Positions 49,200 to 60,652 of a stretch of 64,000 nt of DNA are shown here, piece by piece (positions within the stretch are counted from its first letter, which is position 1; every line of letters begins with the position of its first letter). The position numbers and the translations under genes were made by a program. The stretch comes from Anisodus tanguticus (taxonomy: Eukaryota; Streptophyta; Magnoliopsida; Solanales; Solanaceae). Location: positions 44,164,255-44,228,254 of the forward strand of contig CM067555.1 of the NCBI GenBank assembly GCA_034509755.1. Direction: 5' to 3'. Under the pieces are notes generated by a model. It ran no database searches, was not told the DNA's origin, and worked only from the letters and a program-made list of their open reading frames with translations.

Positions 49200-50913
49200 A
49201 GGTTCCACATGTTCTGTTTGCTTGTTTGCTTATCTATTTCTGTAGTTTCCCTTTGCCCAATCACTTAAGAACTTATGTAGATGGCCATTTTTCAATAATC
49301 GGGCTACTTCATCCCTTAACTGGCGACAATCCTCAGTTCGATGACCACGAGTTCTATGGTAATCACAAATCAACTTTGAATCTCTTTGAGCCAGGTCTGT
49401 CCGAAGCGATCTTGGCCACCTTGTTTCCTTTATATGACCAATGACCGAAACGAGCCCAGCTGCATCAATGATGAAATTCTATTCGAATAGCCTCAGGCTT
49501 TCCACAACGTTAGAAAAAGATCCACCGGTATCATTTTTGAATTGCAAACCCCTACTGGTAGACCCTCGATCATTACACCTATCTACTCTGTCTAATGGGA
49601 AATTTTAATTGTTACGATAATGATCCGATCTGAAATTCGACCTCTCTAGTTGCCCGTATGGTTGCTATCTATCCTTTGAAGATTTCAGCTCTGACTCGAC
49701 TACCCTCTTTGATTTGTCAAAGTTTTTATTCCGTCTTGCTGACCTGGTGGAAGTTCAAGCTGGTCATCCTTCACCCTGATTTTGGACTCGTACCTGTTAT
49801 ACACATCTGCCCATGTTACTACCGGGAATTCCAACAGGTTATCCTTTAATTTAAAGGAAGCACTGTAGCTCATAGAATTCAGCCCCTTGGTGAAAACTTC
49901 AGCTGCTTATTCATCCGATACTCGGGGAAGAAGTATCCGCTCCTTTTAAAACATGATGACAAACTCTCGCAGGAACTCGGTATCTTTCTGACCAATTTTA
50001 AAAATATCCGCTTTTCTTGCTTGAACCTTCCGAGCTCTGGCATGTGCCTTTATAAAAGCATCTACAAGCATTTCAAATGAATTAATAGAATGTTCATGCA
50101 ACATAGAATACCATGCCATTGCTCCCTTTGAAAGCATTTCACCGAATTTCTTCAAGAACATCGATTCAATCCCCCGGATGCATATCATTGCCCTTTACTG
50201 CACAAATATATGACGTCACATGCTCTTGTGGATCTGTTGTTCCATCGTACTTTAGGAGGTCGGGAATTTTAAACCTCTTCGGTATCAACTTCGGTGTTGC
50301 ACTTGGTGGGAACGACAACTGGATGTATCTCTTCGAGTCTGGCCTCTTCAAGTTCGGCGGTGCCCCAGGAATCTAGTCTACTTGTGAGTTGTAGGTTTCA
50401 ACCTTCTTTTCATTGATGTCAATTCGTTTAGTCAAAGCTTCAAGAATTTTCAAGATCTTTGAGGATTCATTAGTCCCTGAGCCATTGGCATTTTCATCGA
50501 CTCGATCCTCTTCCCGGCCTGGTTTATCATTACGGACGGGATGAGCTTCATCTGCCGCGCTTGCTCTGCTGCTTTTCTTTTGCAACTGAGTTATAGCCTC
50601 CTATTGCTCCTTTAGCATATAAAATATTCGAGCCAAATTTATTTCACCATCCCATCATCGTCTGGTGTCTTATGACGTGATCTTCTAGACCATCGAGGTA
50701 AAATAACATAATTATTGTTATTCATTGGATCAACGTTCGGCGGAATGCCATTTGGCGGGACATTGTTTTTGGGACAACAGGGGGAACACCATTCAGTGGA
50801 TCAACGGGTGGTGCGCCGGGTGGAACGCCGTTGTTGTTATTGACATTGTGAGCACCATTGTGACTGTTGTTGTCCTCGTGATTGCTAACCTCAGCGTTGA
50901 GTTCACTAGCCAT
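49200..50913 (-). pseudogene. gypsy gag
   Basis: Starts MASELNAEVSNHEDNNSHNG at 50913, then a Pro-rich stretch. 50351-49946 reads LIPKRFKIPDLLKYDGTTDP, EHVTSYICAVKGNDMHPGD and IESMFLKKFGEMLSKGAMAW, the Retrotrans_gag fold. At about 49400-49270 CDYHRTRGHRTEDCRQLRDE gives a degenerate zinc-knuckle region. Frames change at least three times and stops occur, so it is broken. Confidence 0.85.
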
Positions 50914-51004
50914 ACTGTTAATGCTTAGTTTTGACCTGTAACCACAAAAATCTCAAAAGAAACAAGTGAAATTTAAGTTTAAATCAAATCACTACTATTA
51001 TCCT

Positions 51005-51026
51005 TAGCCCCACGGTGGCGCCAAAC
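51005..51026 (-). other. gypsy primer-binding site
   Basis: Directly inside the 5' LTR, the minus strand reads GTTTGGCGCCACCGTGGGGC. TGGCGCC is the usual core of plant Ty3/gypsy primer-binding sites. Which tRNA it matches is not decided here. Confidence 0.7.
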
Positions 51027-51610
51027 TGTTTACCCCTTAAAAGGTATAGTGGTTTTAAGGATACATGGATATATTTGCAGATAAGTTTGATAAATAATTA
51101 ACAATAAACAAGTAAATGAAAATAATAAACAAATAATTATCCCGGAATGCCGTAATCTTGATTGAAATAAAATTGAGAACTTGGTCCGATCCTTAGCTGA
51201 ACTCTTCAGGTCCGAGCCAATAACAAGAACAAGCAAGAGTACTTTTGAATATAATAATGCGAGCATCAGTAGTGAGAATGAGATGCCCTTCCAACATGAA
51301 GGTTGGTTTCTTTATACAGCCAACAATACAAGGCATTTATGCTCAAGAATCACTCCCTCATTAAATGATAAAAACGGTCACTTAATGAGCAAATGGTAAC
51401 GGTTGGCACCATATTCGGAATGGGTAGGCACTGAGCTCTTTCGGTCTTTCACCCGATGTTGCCAGGTTCGATCATTACTCGGTGTCATCTGATGCGACCA
51501 CCGCCCGATCTTGCTACAACACCCGAACTTACCACCAGTGGAAATTGCTATCTCCTTAGAGTTTAATTCCCAAACCATGCCACGTGTCGTGTCAATTTTC
51601 ACCGTATACA
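51027..51610 (-). repeat. gypsy 5' LTR (584 bp)
   Basis: Minus strand TGTATACGGTGAAAATT ... AGGGGTAAACA. Matches 38428-39016 with visible substitutions and small indels, so the insertion is not recent. Confidence 0.92.
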
Positions 51611-51619
51611 TATGTACTT

Positions 51620-51800
51620 GATGATTTTCCTCTCATGAGCTAGTTTTTGATGAGCTAGGCCCAAGAATCCTATTTTATATGGTATTACAGTCATGATCAT
51701 CCTTGTTTAGCCCCCCGTATTGGTGGTCTCTGTATATGAACTTGAATAATACACCCATCATAAACTAGTTTTTTGGGTTGAATTAGGCCAAAGTACGTGA
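51620..51800 (+). repeat. Degenerate TRIM-type LTR fragment
   Basis: Contains cctctcatgagctagtttttgatgagctaggcccaag, atatggtattacagtcatgatc (a mutated PBS, tggtatcagagcc) and gcccccc(g)tattggtgg. Same family as 28668-28927. Confidence 0.5.
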
Positions 51801-53085
51801 ATTAAATCATGCATTTACGTTATTTACTAGTATAAGTGGCACTTCTTAATCAATCACTTAATCAATCAAGCTAGAAGCCTCAATTCTTTTGTTGGCTTGC
51901 TTTCATTCGGGCTCCAATAGCAGCTAGGTTAACGGATAGGTTAACGATATGACTTTTTAAACGTTCACAAATAGAAAACAATTGTTTTAGGCTTTAAAGA
52001 GATACTATTGATAATTAATTTAAGGCAGTTTAGATATTAAACATGAATATTAAATTAAGATTAGGCATATATAATGTGATACTCCAAATTAACTATGCCA
52101 CAATTGTAATATGGATAAGCACTACATGGATAATTAATCAAAAGTTTCAAGTAACATCCAAGTATGAGGAAGATTTAAGTCATGCAATTCAAAATTTTAT
52201 AAATTTGTAAATTGTAGGTAGGGTCGTCTATAGTATTCATCAACGAAATAGGAGGTATCACTATTTTATCCTTTTAAAATACACATTATAAAAATTTCCT
52301 TCAACTTTCTTTCAACTTATATTAGGGGATGCCAATCTGTGTCCGTAGTTGGTACCAAATACGAAATGATGGTTATGCATTTGAGTGGTAAATACTTCTA
52401 ATAAAACCAAATACTTTGTCCGTTTTCTGTGTAAAGTGCAACACTTTTATTTTGATCTGCTTAAAAGAGTGAGTAGGTTTGTTAATTATTTCAATATTCT
52501 AATTTTATCTTTAATGCAACCCCTTATAGCAATGACATTTAAAAACACAAGATTTAAATGATATTTTAATATATGACTTACACATTTAATTTAAAATTAC
52601 AACATTCAAATTTTTATTTACTTTCTTAAATTTCCTACTCAGTCAACATACACACATAAATTAAAATTGAGAAAGTACATTCTTTTAAAAATCCACTAGG
52701 AAGCTATAAAATACAGTAACTACTTACTTTAGCTCACTTACAATTTACTACTTTAATTGCGCTAGTCTTTTGCTGAACTCCAATCATTAATAACAATATT
52801 TGACTATGAAGTCAATTTTGTTTTAGAACATGTTAGGTTATATCATATATTTGTATAATAATATTTTAATATAACAACTAAAAAATATCCAAATAAACTT
52901 TATTGTTATAAAAATATTTGACTATATAGAGAATAAAACTCTAGGAAATACTAAAATAGTTTACTAGTACTAGTAAATTTTACCCATTTTCTCATCTCAA
53001 CCAACAATTTACAATTATCGTGATCTCAAAACTGGAAATCCAAACAGAAAAACAAAACACAAAAAAGAAGAAGAAAAGAAAAACA
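51801..53085. other. AT-rich DNA downstream of the GDU gene
   Basis: No gene or clear repeat. It probably includes the GDU 3' UTR and terminator just below 53085. Confidence 0.5.
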
Positions 53086-53616
53086 CTATTCTGAGCTCAA
53101 TGGTTCTGTCCAGTGTCCATGGATTTCTTGATGAGATTCTCCATAGCTCTCTTCTTTAACTTCAATAACTACTTCTTTACTTTCCTTCTCCATTTTCTTC
53201 TCACATTTATTCAAATTATTATTACTTCCATTTCCTTTACTCAACACAGGCTTAGCCAAATAACTCGGCCTCATATCTCCCGCCATTATCACAACAATCT
53301 TCTCTTCATACACCGGCATCATCACCGTCACCGGTTTTTCATTTTCACGGGCCTCAGTATCATGATCATGATCATGATCATTTTCGTTGTTTTCTCTCAG
53401 ATGACTGGAGAGTTTCCAGTAAGAACAAGCTAAGATTAAAAGAGCGAAAGCTATTAAACCTAACATAGCTGCAAGGCCACCGAAGAGATACGGTACCGGA
53501 GTATGCCATGGTGATCTCTGTACCATCGCTGGTGGTGTAAATGTAGCTTTTATGGTAGTTGATTTTGATTGTTGTATTGTTGATGATGTTGTAGCAAAGC
53601 CACTTCCTGTTCTCAT
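53086..53616 (-). CDS. GDU: GLUTAMINE DUMPER (GDU) family protein
   Basis: A single-exon, 176-residue open frame. Residues about 37-66 (PWHTPVPYLFGGLAAMLGL, then IAFALLILACSYW) are the family's membrane segment. The conserved VIMAG motif is at 109-113, followed by D and PSYLAKP. In Arabidopsis, GDU proteins stimulate amino-acid export and act with the ubiquitin ligase LOG2, for which the VIMAG region matters; transfer of that role here is inference. Between membrane and VIMAG is a His/Asp run (DHDHDHD, residues 80-86) from a (catgat)n microsatellite, likely to vary in length. The C-terminus is Lys/Glu-rich. Length and both motifs are normal for the family, and no defect is seen. Start at 53616 gives the usual short Ser/Thr-rich N-terminus. 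Confidence 0.96.
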   Translation of the reverse strand: MRTGSGFATTSSTIQQSKSTTIKATFTPPAMVQRSPWHTPVPYLFGGLAAMLGLIAFALLILACSYWKLSSHLRENNENDHDHDHDTEARENEKPVTVMMPVYEEKIVVIMAGDMRPSYLAKPVLSKGNGSNNNLNKCEKKMEKESKEVVIEVKEESYGESHQEIHGHWTEPLSSE

Positions 53617-53641
53617 TTTTTGAAATTATAAAAACATTAAT

Positions 53642-53661
53642 GAGAGAGAGAGAGAGAGAGG
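53642..53661. repeat. (GA)n microsatellite in the GDU 5' leader
   Basis: Ten ga units. On the coding (minus) strand it is a (CT)n tract, common in plant 5' leaders, about 25 bp before the ATG. Confidence 0.85.
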
Positions 53662-53741
53662 AAAAGGGAAAGTTTAGTGGAAATTGAGAGGTTTTTGGTT
53701 TTCTTTTACCTGAGCTTGAGAAATGCAGAGTGGTGAATGTG

Positions 53742-53749
53742 TATTTATA
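53742..53749 (-). promoter_or_regulatory. GDU TATA box
   Basis: Minus strand TATAAATA in GCTTATAAATACACATTC, about 125 bp upstream of the ATG. A CTCAG|gtaaaag on the same strand (near 53711) could be a leader-intron donor, but no matching acceptor is clear. Confidence 0.75.
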
Positions 53750-53769
53750 AGCAGAACAAGTGGAAATGA

Positions 53770-55387
53770 AAGGAGGAAAGTAGAAAATTCCTAAAAGGGG
53801 AAATTGAAAAGTTAAAAGAGAAAATAGAAGGTTTTACTGTTCCTGAATTTCTGAAGACGGAACGGACATCTAGTCTTAGGTAAAAGATTATCTGTGTTCA
53901 AGTTAAAGAGGAGGATTTAAGATTTTAAGACGTCGGAGGCATCATTAAAGTAAGATGCACGTTAGTTGAAGCATCGATTTCAAATTCCTGGATCCGTCTC
54001 TAATCACAATGTCATGCAACATACTACGTCATTTGAAAATTCTGTTAAATACCATAGAATCGATGTAAAATAAATATAAATGAATTGACATAATTGTTTA
54101 GAACTCGCTCACTGAATTGGTCTCAAGTTATACATGTTAGGTTCTCTGTTCGAAACCTACCAATAACATGTTTTGTTCTTTTTTTTAATTGTCAGCTTAA
54201 AAAATATTGTAGTCCAGACTCAAACCTGGTTTGCGCACTTACGCTCGGGGAGCTAAGGGGCACGTGACCAACTAACCCACTTCAACAGATATTTTTAAGG
54301 GATCCTTTTAAAATATATGACAGTTCTTCAAGGTATATACACATATATATACAAAGTTTTTTTCGAAGTTAACTCGGGCATGTGTCCCAACTCCACCATG
54401 TAGGTCTGCCTCTGTTCACGACAAGTCAATAGATGCATAATATATATTTGTATATAAGTTTTAAATATTTTACCATGATTAGTTAATATGTATTCTCACA
54501 TTATTGAATTACTTAATTATATTAAATTTATATGATTTGACGTAAATATTTAAGGTGAGTAACTTTTTTTTTCTTTCTTCGCGACTTTGGAATCCCTTCT
54601 ATGATCCGCACCTAAGGCCTAACTATGTAGCCTAACCTTCAATGCAGTGTCAAAGTTTTAAAAAAAAGTAATGTTCCTTTTTTACGTCTCTAGATTTTGA
54701 CATCCTTTAGTAAAAAATTAAAAATTGTGATTTCATCATTGATCCAATATACAATGACGTATGTATATATTTCACAAGCGAATAAATAAGTAAATCATTA
54801 TAATTAAAAGCGTATTATTTTTCAGATTTATATTATGTGACACATTTCGGATTTTGAGATGAAAATAAGCTTTTCTTTGATCATGAATTTTTATAAATGT
54901 CTTTTAAATATTATGAATTGTCAATTATTGTAATTTTATAGTACTTTTTAAGTTGTTTTCAAGTATGTAAATTTTATGTAAAAACTTACAAATTGTACAC
55001 GGTCAAAGTTAACAGAATTGACTCTAGAAATTCTGAACAGAGGGAGTATTTTTTTTAAACAAATCGATATCATAATATTTTCATGTTACTTATTATTTAT
55101 ATGTGGTAAAAGATTTCGAACCGGTGTCTCATGACACCAATGAAGGCAAAACATATCCGCCCCTAATAGTATATGTGTCGGTTCAACACAATTACTTGAT
55201 GAATTAGTTGACGTGCACAAAATTTATCCTGACACGATCATTATAAAAATAAAAATAAAAAGTCCCTTGCACAATTCACTTAGTCAAGGATTCAACCATG
55301 TTAAAAGGGAACCAAGGAAAAACCGGGAGGGAACTCTGATCCTTTCTTTGTTGCAGCTTTACTGGGTGCAATTTGTTGAACAATATT
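53770..55387. other. Intergenic stretch upstream of GDU
   Basis: No gene. Two SINE-like bits are visible (54105-54175 with tgttcgaaacc; 54190-54270, minus, with ggtttgagtct), and a Stowaway-like fragment ends at 55048. Confidence 0.5.
54836..55048 (-). repeat. Stowaway-like MITE fragment
   Basis: Ends ctgaacagagggagta, the inverted form of the TACTCCCTCTGTTC terminus. The body contains atgaatttttataaatgtctttt. The left TIR (tattatgtgacac) is eroded. Confidence 0.6.
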
Positions 55388-55404
55388 GATGAATCATGAT
55401 AACT

Positions 55405-55650
55405 TTGTGAAGGGGAAAGTCCCGAAGTCGAAACCCCCCACCTGTACCAAAGGCCCCTTGGTCAGGTGTGATGTAAATCGAGGGATATGCGTGAGTGGCA
55501 GCCCTGCAAGGGAGAGGACCAACGGGACACGAACCTAGTAACAACTCTTGCTTAGCAAAGACTGTCACCACACGGATTCGAACCCGCGACGTCAGAGTGG
55601 TTGTACTCCAATCACCTTGCCACTTACCAACTCGCCTGTGCCCCTGGGGC
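55405..55650 (-). mobile_element. tRNA-derived SINE with perfect 17-bp TSD
   Basis: Flanked exactly by gatgaatcatgataact (55388-55404 and 55651-55667). The minus strand starts GCCCCAGGGGCACAGGCGAG and carries polymerase III boxes GTTGGTAAGTGG (A) and GGTTCGAATCC (B). The 246-bp body ends ...CCCCTTCACAAAG. The perfect duplication indicates a fairly young insertion. Confidence 0.92.
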
Positions 55651-55667
55651 GATGAATCATGATAACT

Positions 55668-55971
55668 AATGGACCTAAAAACATGAGCCATGCTTTGCGG
55701 ATTCTATTTTTATGTGCAACTACAAATTTCTTTTCATGGCCAATTTTATTGACACATCTATCTATGTGAATAATTTGGTATCATCCTATAACTAGCTTGG
55801 CAGGCAGAAAGGCCCTTTTAAGAGCTTTCATTGTCAATAAAACCGAACTTAGGCTAACATGCATAAAAATGTCACACTCATTATCATAACTCGATCCTTC
55901 ATTTTGAGTATTTGTTTTAAATTATATTTTGAAACTCTGTATAAGTCGATATTATGTTTTTGAATTTGTTA
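55668..55971. other. Short intergenic stretch
   Basis: Nothing recognised. Confidence 0.5.
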
Positions 55972-56520
55972 GTAGGCGTTTGGCTATGCGTTTCAAATTA
56001 TGATTTCATAATTTGATTTCAAATCACGTTTGTTTACGCAATTTGGACGTAACTTGAACTTCAACTTCATGTCATGATTTGAAATCCAAATCATCCAACA
56101 AGGTGTGGTTTGGATTTCCAAATCATGATTTTTTTTTTTTTTAAATATAAAACTTAGCCCGTAAGTTTATATTTTGTACAAAAATATCCATAAATTAGTA
56201 GATATATACCAATTGATCGACTTTATATTGTATTGAATATAATTATCCAATATATATATATATATATATATATAATATAAATGTATGACTATCCATGACT
56301 TAAAAGTGTACAATTTCGAGCCGCGTATTAATTTTGTTATGAATATGCCTTGCTCTTTTGGTAAGATTGCATAAGAATTATTAAAGTTTTGATGGTTTTC
56401 ATAATTTGTGGAATATTTTATGTCAATGACAAAAGATACAACTTAAGAAATCTAAATTGCATGTTCAAACAAACTTCAACTTCAAACCATATAATTTAAA
56501 ATCAAGTCCAAACATGTTGA
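55972..56520. mobile_element. hAT-like MITE ('gtttgg' type)
   Basis: Left tagtaggcgtttggctatgcg and right aatcaagtccaaacatgttg are inverted in the gcgtttgg/ccaaaca part. Further inside, aacttcaacttcatg and aacaaacttcaacttc repeat. It contains a (TA)n run (56251-56274). No target duplication fixed. Confidence 0.55.
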
Positions 56521-56856
56521 GATCCGATGGCTAAAAGATGTTACCAGACATGTCAATACAACCTAACTTACACTTTGCATTGAGCTATTTTTTCCTCATT
56601 AACAAAATAATTCAAGTTATTAAATGCATAAGAATATCACATTTTCCCTATTCCCCTTTTTTACTTTTCTTCTTGTGGGAGAGAAAGTGAATATTAAATC
56701 AATTACTATAAATCACTTGTCGTTTCAAGTCTGATAATTTGATAGTATAATAGTAATAACAATAACCTTGTATTAGAAGATAACGATGTATTAAACGACA
56801 TTTCTTTAACAAACAATTTAAGAAATATCCATAATTGCAATTTGAAACCAAATTGA

Positions 56857-57018
56857 CTAGTGTACTAAGCTCCCGCTATGTGCGGCGCTCGGAAAAGGAC
56901 CGGACCACAATGATCTATTATACGCAGTCTTACCTTGCATTTTTGCAAAAGACTATTTTATGGCTTGAACCTGTGATATCATGGTCACATGACAACAACT
57001 TTATCAGTTACGTTAAAT
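56857..57018 (-). mobile_element. Au SINE, 5'-truncated
   Basis: The minus strand reads AACTGATAAAGTTGTTG (A-box region), CACAGGTTCAAGCC (B box), CAAGGTAAGACTGCGTATAA and CGCACATAGCGGGAGCTTAG, the diagnostic end of Au SINEs known from many angiosperms. Diverged, and lacks the first bases. Confidence 0.85.
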
Positions 57019-58283
57019 TTTTTAATTATCTAATTAAATTCTAATAATAATGGAAATTAACTGCGCTCGAGTTAGTAAGAAAATAAAATCCACTTACACC
57101 CATTGCTATATGTAAATATCAGGCATCTCCTTATGGAATCTAAATGAACATATACTCACTATGTTTTGAGAATGGATAAGTAGGGGCGCCTTTTTTTGTC
57201 CACCTTAAATTAGCAAAAATAACATTTAGTAAGACAAATTTTAATGAACAACTTTTAGATAATTATATATTGTTAAAACTTGACAAAATGTTATTTCTTA
57301 AACTTTCATCCTTAGCCATGAGGCTGATCATAAGCTAATCTAAAATATCAATAGCATCCATTACATTTCACTTAAATTAAATATAACAACATAATATAAA
57401 AGTATCAGTACATACTTTACATTAAAATTACGACTTACATCAATGGTATAGCCTAGTGATTCAATGAAATGGATGCAAAATTTGAAGATTAGCGCTATAT
57501 GATTTCCTAGTGTCTATCTAAATTTTGGTAGGCAAAATTTATCGATACTGATGGGAGATAATAAGTTTGTGATAAATTATGAAGATTAGTATAAATTGAC
57601 CTACAAATTACTGTTGTATGTTAAATTAAATTAAATTTACGAGGGTAAAACTTAAAATTATCTGTCAGTTTTAAATTTAATACGAGAACGACAAGAGGAA
57701 GTTGTTATTGACATCAGCCACTAAGTATTATTCCTAGAAGTGAATGTGTCTCTATAATGATGATGAAATACAACATTATCTCATTGAAAATGAAAACGGA
57801 TCCTAGATTTGGGCCCACATAGTGGGCCGTTGTTGGGCCTAGTGGCAATAGTTAAAGTTTATATCTAAGCAATAGGGAAACCGCACTCAGGTTTTTAAGT
57901 GTGATTGGATATGTGCACCTAAAAAGAAGATGTTACAATCATTAAGCAAAGTCCTAAAGAGGTGAATAAAAGAATAATAATTGGTGGGTAAAGTGAAACA
58001 TATAAATCATCCATTAGATGCTATTATTTGCTTTATGAGTTGATGTTTCTCGTACATATCCATTAAACCAGTAGAACTTAAAATAAATTTTGCATTTCTT
58101 TTGTGAAAATTTCAATTCTTTTCGTTTCATCAGTCTCATTTATGCGAAGATATTTGATTAAATATAAATTTAATTGTGAAATTGAGAGAAATTTTTGACA
58201 TGTGAGCCAAACATGCACGAATTAATGAAATTGTCCTTTAAATAGTTGTAGTGAGAGATCCACACTTTTCCCTTCTTATATTA
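57019..58283. other. AT-rich intergenic DNA
   Basis: No gene signal found on either strand. Confidence 0.5.
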
Positions 58284-58566
58284 CTCACCCCGTCTTAAAT
58301 TATTCGTCGCTGTTCATTTTATACACCCCTTGAGAAACATTAATTAGGAGGGATATTTGACGTACTTTACCTTTATTTATGTCTAAATTATAATCTCTCT
58401 TCATTAAATGTTTAGTCTATTTATGTGTCATCTTCATTAATGACAAAATTCTACCAAGGGTAAAATGGAGAAAAATAAATTAAATGTGTCTTGAACTTCT
58501 AAAACGATAAATAATTTGAGACAACTATTTATAGTAACCACGACAAATTATTTGAGATGGAGGAAG
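58284..58566. mobile_element. Stowaway-like MITE, 283 bp, with TA flanks
   Basis: Left ctcaccccgtcttaaattattcgtc and right gacaaattatttgagatggaggaag are inverted over about 25 bp. TA on both sides (58282-58283, 58567-58568), as in Tc1/mariner insertions. Confidence 0.85.
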
Positions 58567-58576
58567 TATAATACTA

Positions 58577-58800
58577 CTCTCTCCGTCTCAATTTATATGA
58601 CATCATTTGACGTGCCACTAAGTTTAAGAAAGAAAAGAATATTTTTGAAATGTGTGGTCCAAAACAAGTCTTATATAACTGTATGGTTGTAAAACATCTC
58701 ATAAAGTTAAATTATTTTTAAATATAGAAATATGACATTCTTTGGACAAAAAAAGTAATATTTTATATTAAAAAGAGTCCGAATAAATCATATTACTAAG
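58577..58800 (+). repeat. Second Stowaway-like MITE, right end eroded
   Basis: Starts after TA with ctctctccgtctcaatttatatgacatc, and keeps the aatatttttgaaatgtgtggtcc and atatagaaatatgacattc body. No matching right terminus before 58840. Confidence 0.65.
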
Positions 58801-59580
58801 AGTAAAATAAAGATGCAAAAATCACATAGTTTGCAAAATTAGGATAGATTAAAAATGAAAGTGTGCCATATGACTTTGACAGATAATATTTTTTTTAAAA
58901 ATTTGTTAAACTTTTAATGGATATTGGGTATAATAATGTAATGAAAAATCATTTCATAAATTTTTTGTGATACTTGCATGATTGATCTATAAGCCAGTGC
59001 ACTAGAAGTTCCAAAATAGGAGGCTTGTAAACCATAATAATAAACGTCTTTTTGGGAGGTTCTGGTGGTATGAGCCTCAGTTGGAGGGTCGAAGTGAAAT
59101 TTTTGAATAAGTTGGAGGGTCTCTATGTATTAATGACTTTTTTTTTTTAATTCGGACTACATTTATGATTACTCCATATATGTACATAAATGGTAAGGAA
59201 TAAGAGTCATTGTTGAAGAAAGCAACATCTACTCTTGGATGATGTAAGTGGTTTCCTTATATTTGATTGAAAACATATTTTCTTTAACAAAAAATATTTC
59301 AATAGTTTAAAAGGCGAAACACCATCAAAAGATATTATCAAGAAAAGCTTTTCAGAAGCTTCTATAGTTGAATATTCATAATTAATTTGACTCAACTAAA
59401 TATGTCATCATTGAAAAAGTAATACCATGCTAAGTTATATGTGGCATTGTTTCTTTAGTCATTTATTTAAAAAAGATAACACAATTCTCTATATTTGATT
59501 TTTTTTTCATTTTAATCTTAATGAGAAGCTTATATTGCCACTATTATCTATATTTATTTTTATTATTTAAATTATATATA
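58801..59580. other. AT-rich intergenic DNA
   Basis: No gene. gttggagggtc occurs twice (59081, 59111). Confidence 0.5.
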
Positions 59581-59584
59581 TAAT

Positions 59585-59770
59585 AGTGTCCGCACCCAAA
59601 GGTCTCAGATTCAATTATCAATGAAGTGAGTTGAGAACCATGATGTCTCATATTCGATTTTCAGTGGAGACAAAAAAAAGTAATTTCTTCGTATTTGTCC
59701 AAACTTTAGCGGATAGAGTTACTCGGTAGCTGTGCTGATGAAAGGAGGACACGAAATTAATCGCAATGTG
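59585..59770 (+). mobile_element. tRNA-related SINE, relative of the one at 3046
   Basis: Shares atcaatgaagtgagttgagaaccatg, then atgtctcatattcgattttc...tggagacaaaaaa, with 3065-3130. The ends are diverged and no target duplication is clear. Confidence 0.65.
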
Positions 59771-59908
59771 CACAAACTCATCCCGACAACATATTTTTCA
59801 AAACAATTATGCTTTCTAACTGCATTGATGTATGATTTGAATCATGACCTAGCATATTATGATTACTATATAAAGCTAATCATGGTTGCCGCATCTTATA
59901 GTTGAATA

Positions 59909-60350
59909 AACAACAACAACAATAACAACATACCCAGTGAAATCTCACACCGTGGGGTCTGAAAAGGCTAGAGTGTACACATACCTTACCTCCACCTTGG
60001 TAGGTAGAGCGGCAGTTTCCGGGAGACCGTCGGCTCAAGACACAACATAATCACAAGCAATGTAATCAAAACAAAGCAAGAGTAAAGAGTACATCAAGAG
60101 AAACGATAAGACTCAGATAAAGAATTAAAGCAGTATAAAGTGCATTCGAGCAAAAGGGAGCAGTGACTAACACAACTAAATAAGCTAAACAAAATACACT
60201 AAAGAACACATAGTAGCAGAAATCAAACTACAGTGGATTATAAAGCAATAATGTGTCTATAAGTGTTATAGGCTAATCAGGCTTACAGTAATAACACTAT
60301 AACTATCAATTTGTAAGCATAAATAGGACTACGCTCGAGTATCTACTACC
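59909..60350 (-). mobile_element. RTE LINE 3' end, 5'-truncated
   Basis: The plus strand starts aacaacaacaacaataacaac (tail complement) and reads acccagtgaaatctcacacc, gtagagcggcagtttccggg, like 19760-19919. It then runs into the A-rich LINE 3' UTR. The 5' limit is approximate. Confidence 0.75.
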
Positions 60351-60652
60351 CTTCTACTATAGTGAATAAAATCGTGAAAAAATAATGGCACTAATAGTTT
60401 TCAAACAGAGGGCATTTGCTTTTAGCGTTGTCTGTTTTAATCAAATATTCTGCACGCCAACTAGATAAAACAGGATCACATAGTAATTATTTATTTTGGT
60501 GAGTGCATAGGGCACACTCCACTCCTAATATAAAAGAAAAAAAGAAGAAGAGATATTTTGTTATATGGAATTGTACTGTGTTGATCGTGCAAATCGTACT
60601 TCTCGGGTGAGCCCTACATTGTTCAGTGTGGGGCTGTGGGCTGAGTTTCAAT
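60351..60652. other. Short intergenic stretch
   Basis: Nothing recognised beyond the left flank (gtttcaat, 60645-60652) of the next hAT element. Confidence 0.5.

Larger units (their letters stand above)
38428..51610 (-). mobile_element. Tat-lineage Ty3/gypsy retrotransposon, 13.2 kb, with antisense gene
   Basis: LTRs at 38428-39016 and 51027-51610 flank gag, protease, RT, RNase H, a second (archaeal-type) RNase H and integrase on the minus strand. Flanks tatgg (38423-38427) and tatgt (51611-51615) agree in 4 of 5. The double RNase H, and the extra antisense ORF between integrase and the 3' LTR, are traits known for the Tat clade (for example Grande). A 3.2-kb hAT element is inserted in the RT. 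Pol is broken by frameshifts, stops and a deletion of the RT active site. Confidence 0.93.

Noticed and set aside
53113..53433. 106-codon plus-strand frame rich in Phe and His
   Set aside because: Exact antisense shadow of the GDU gene; no independent support.
55359..55691. 110-codon minus-strand frame
   Set aside because: Covers the SINE and its target duplications; no protein domain.
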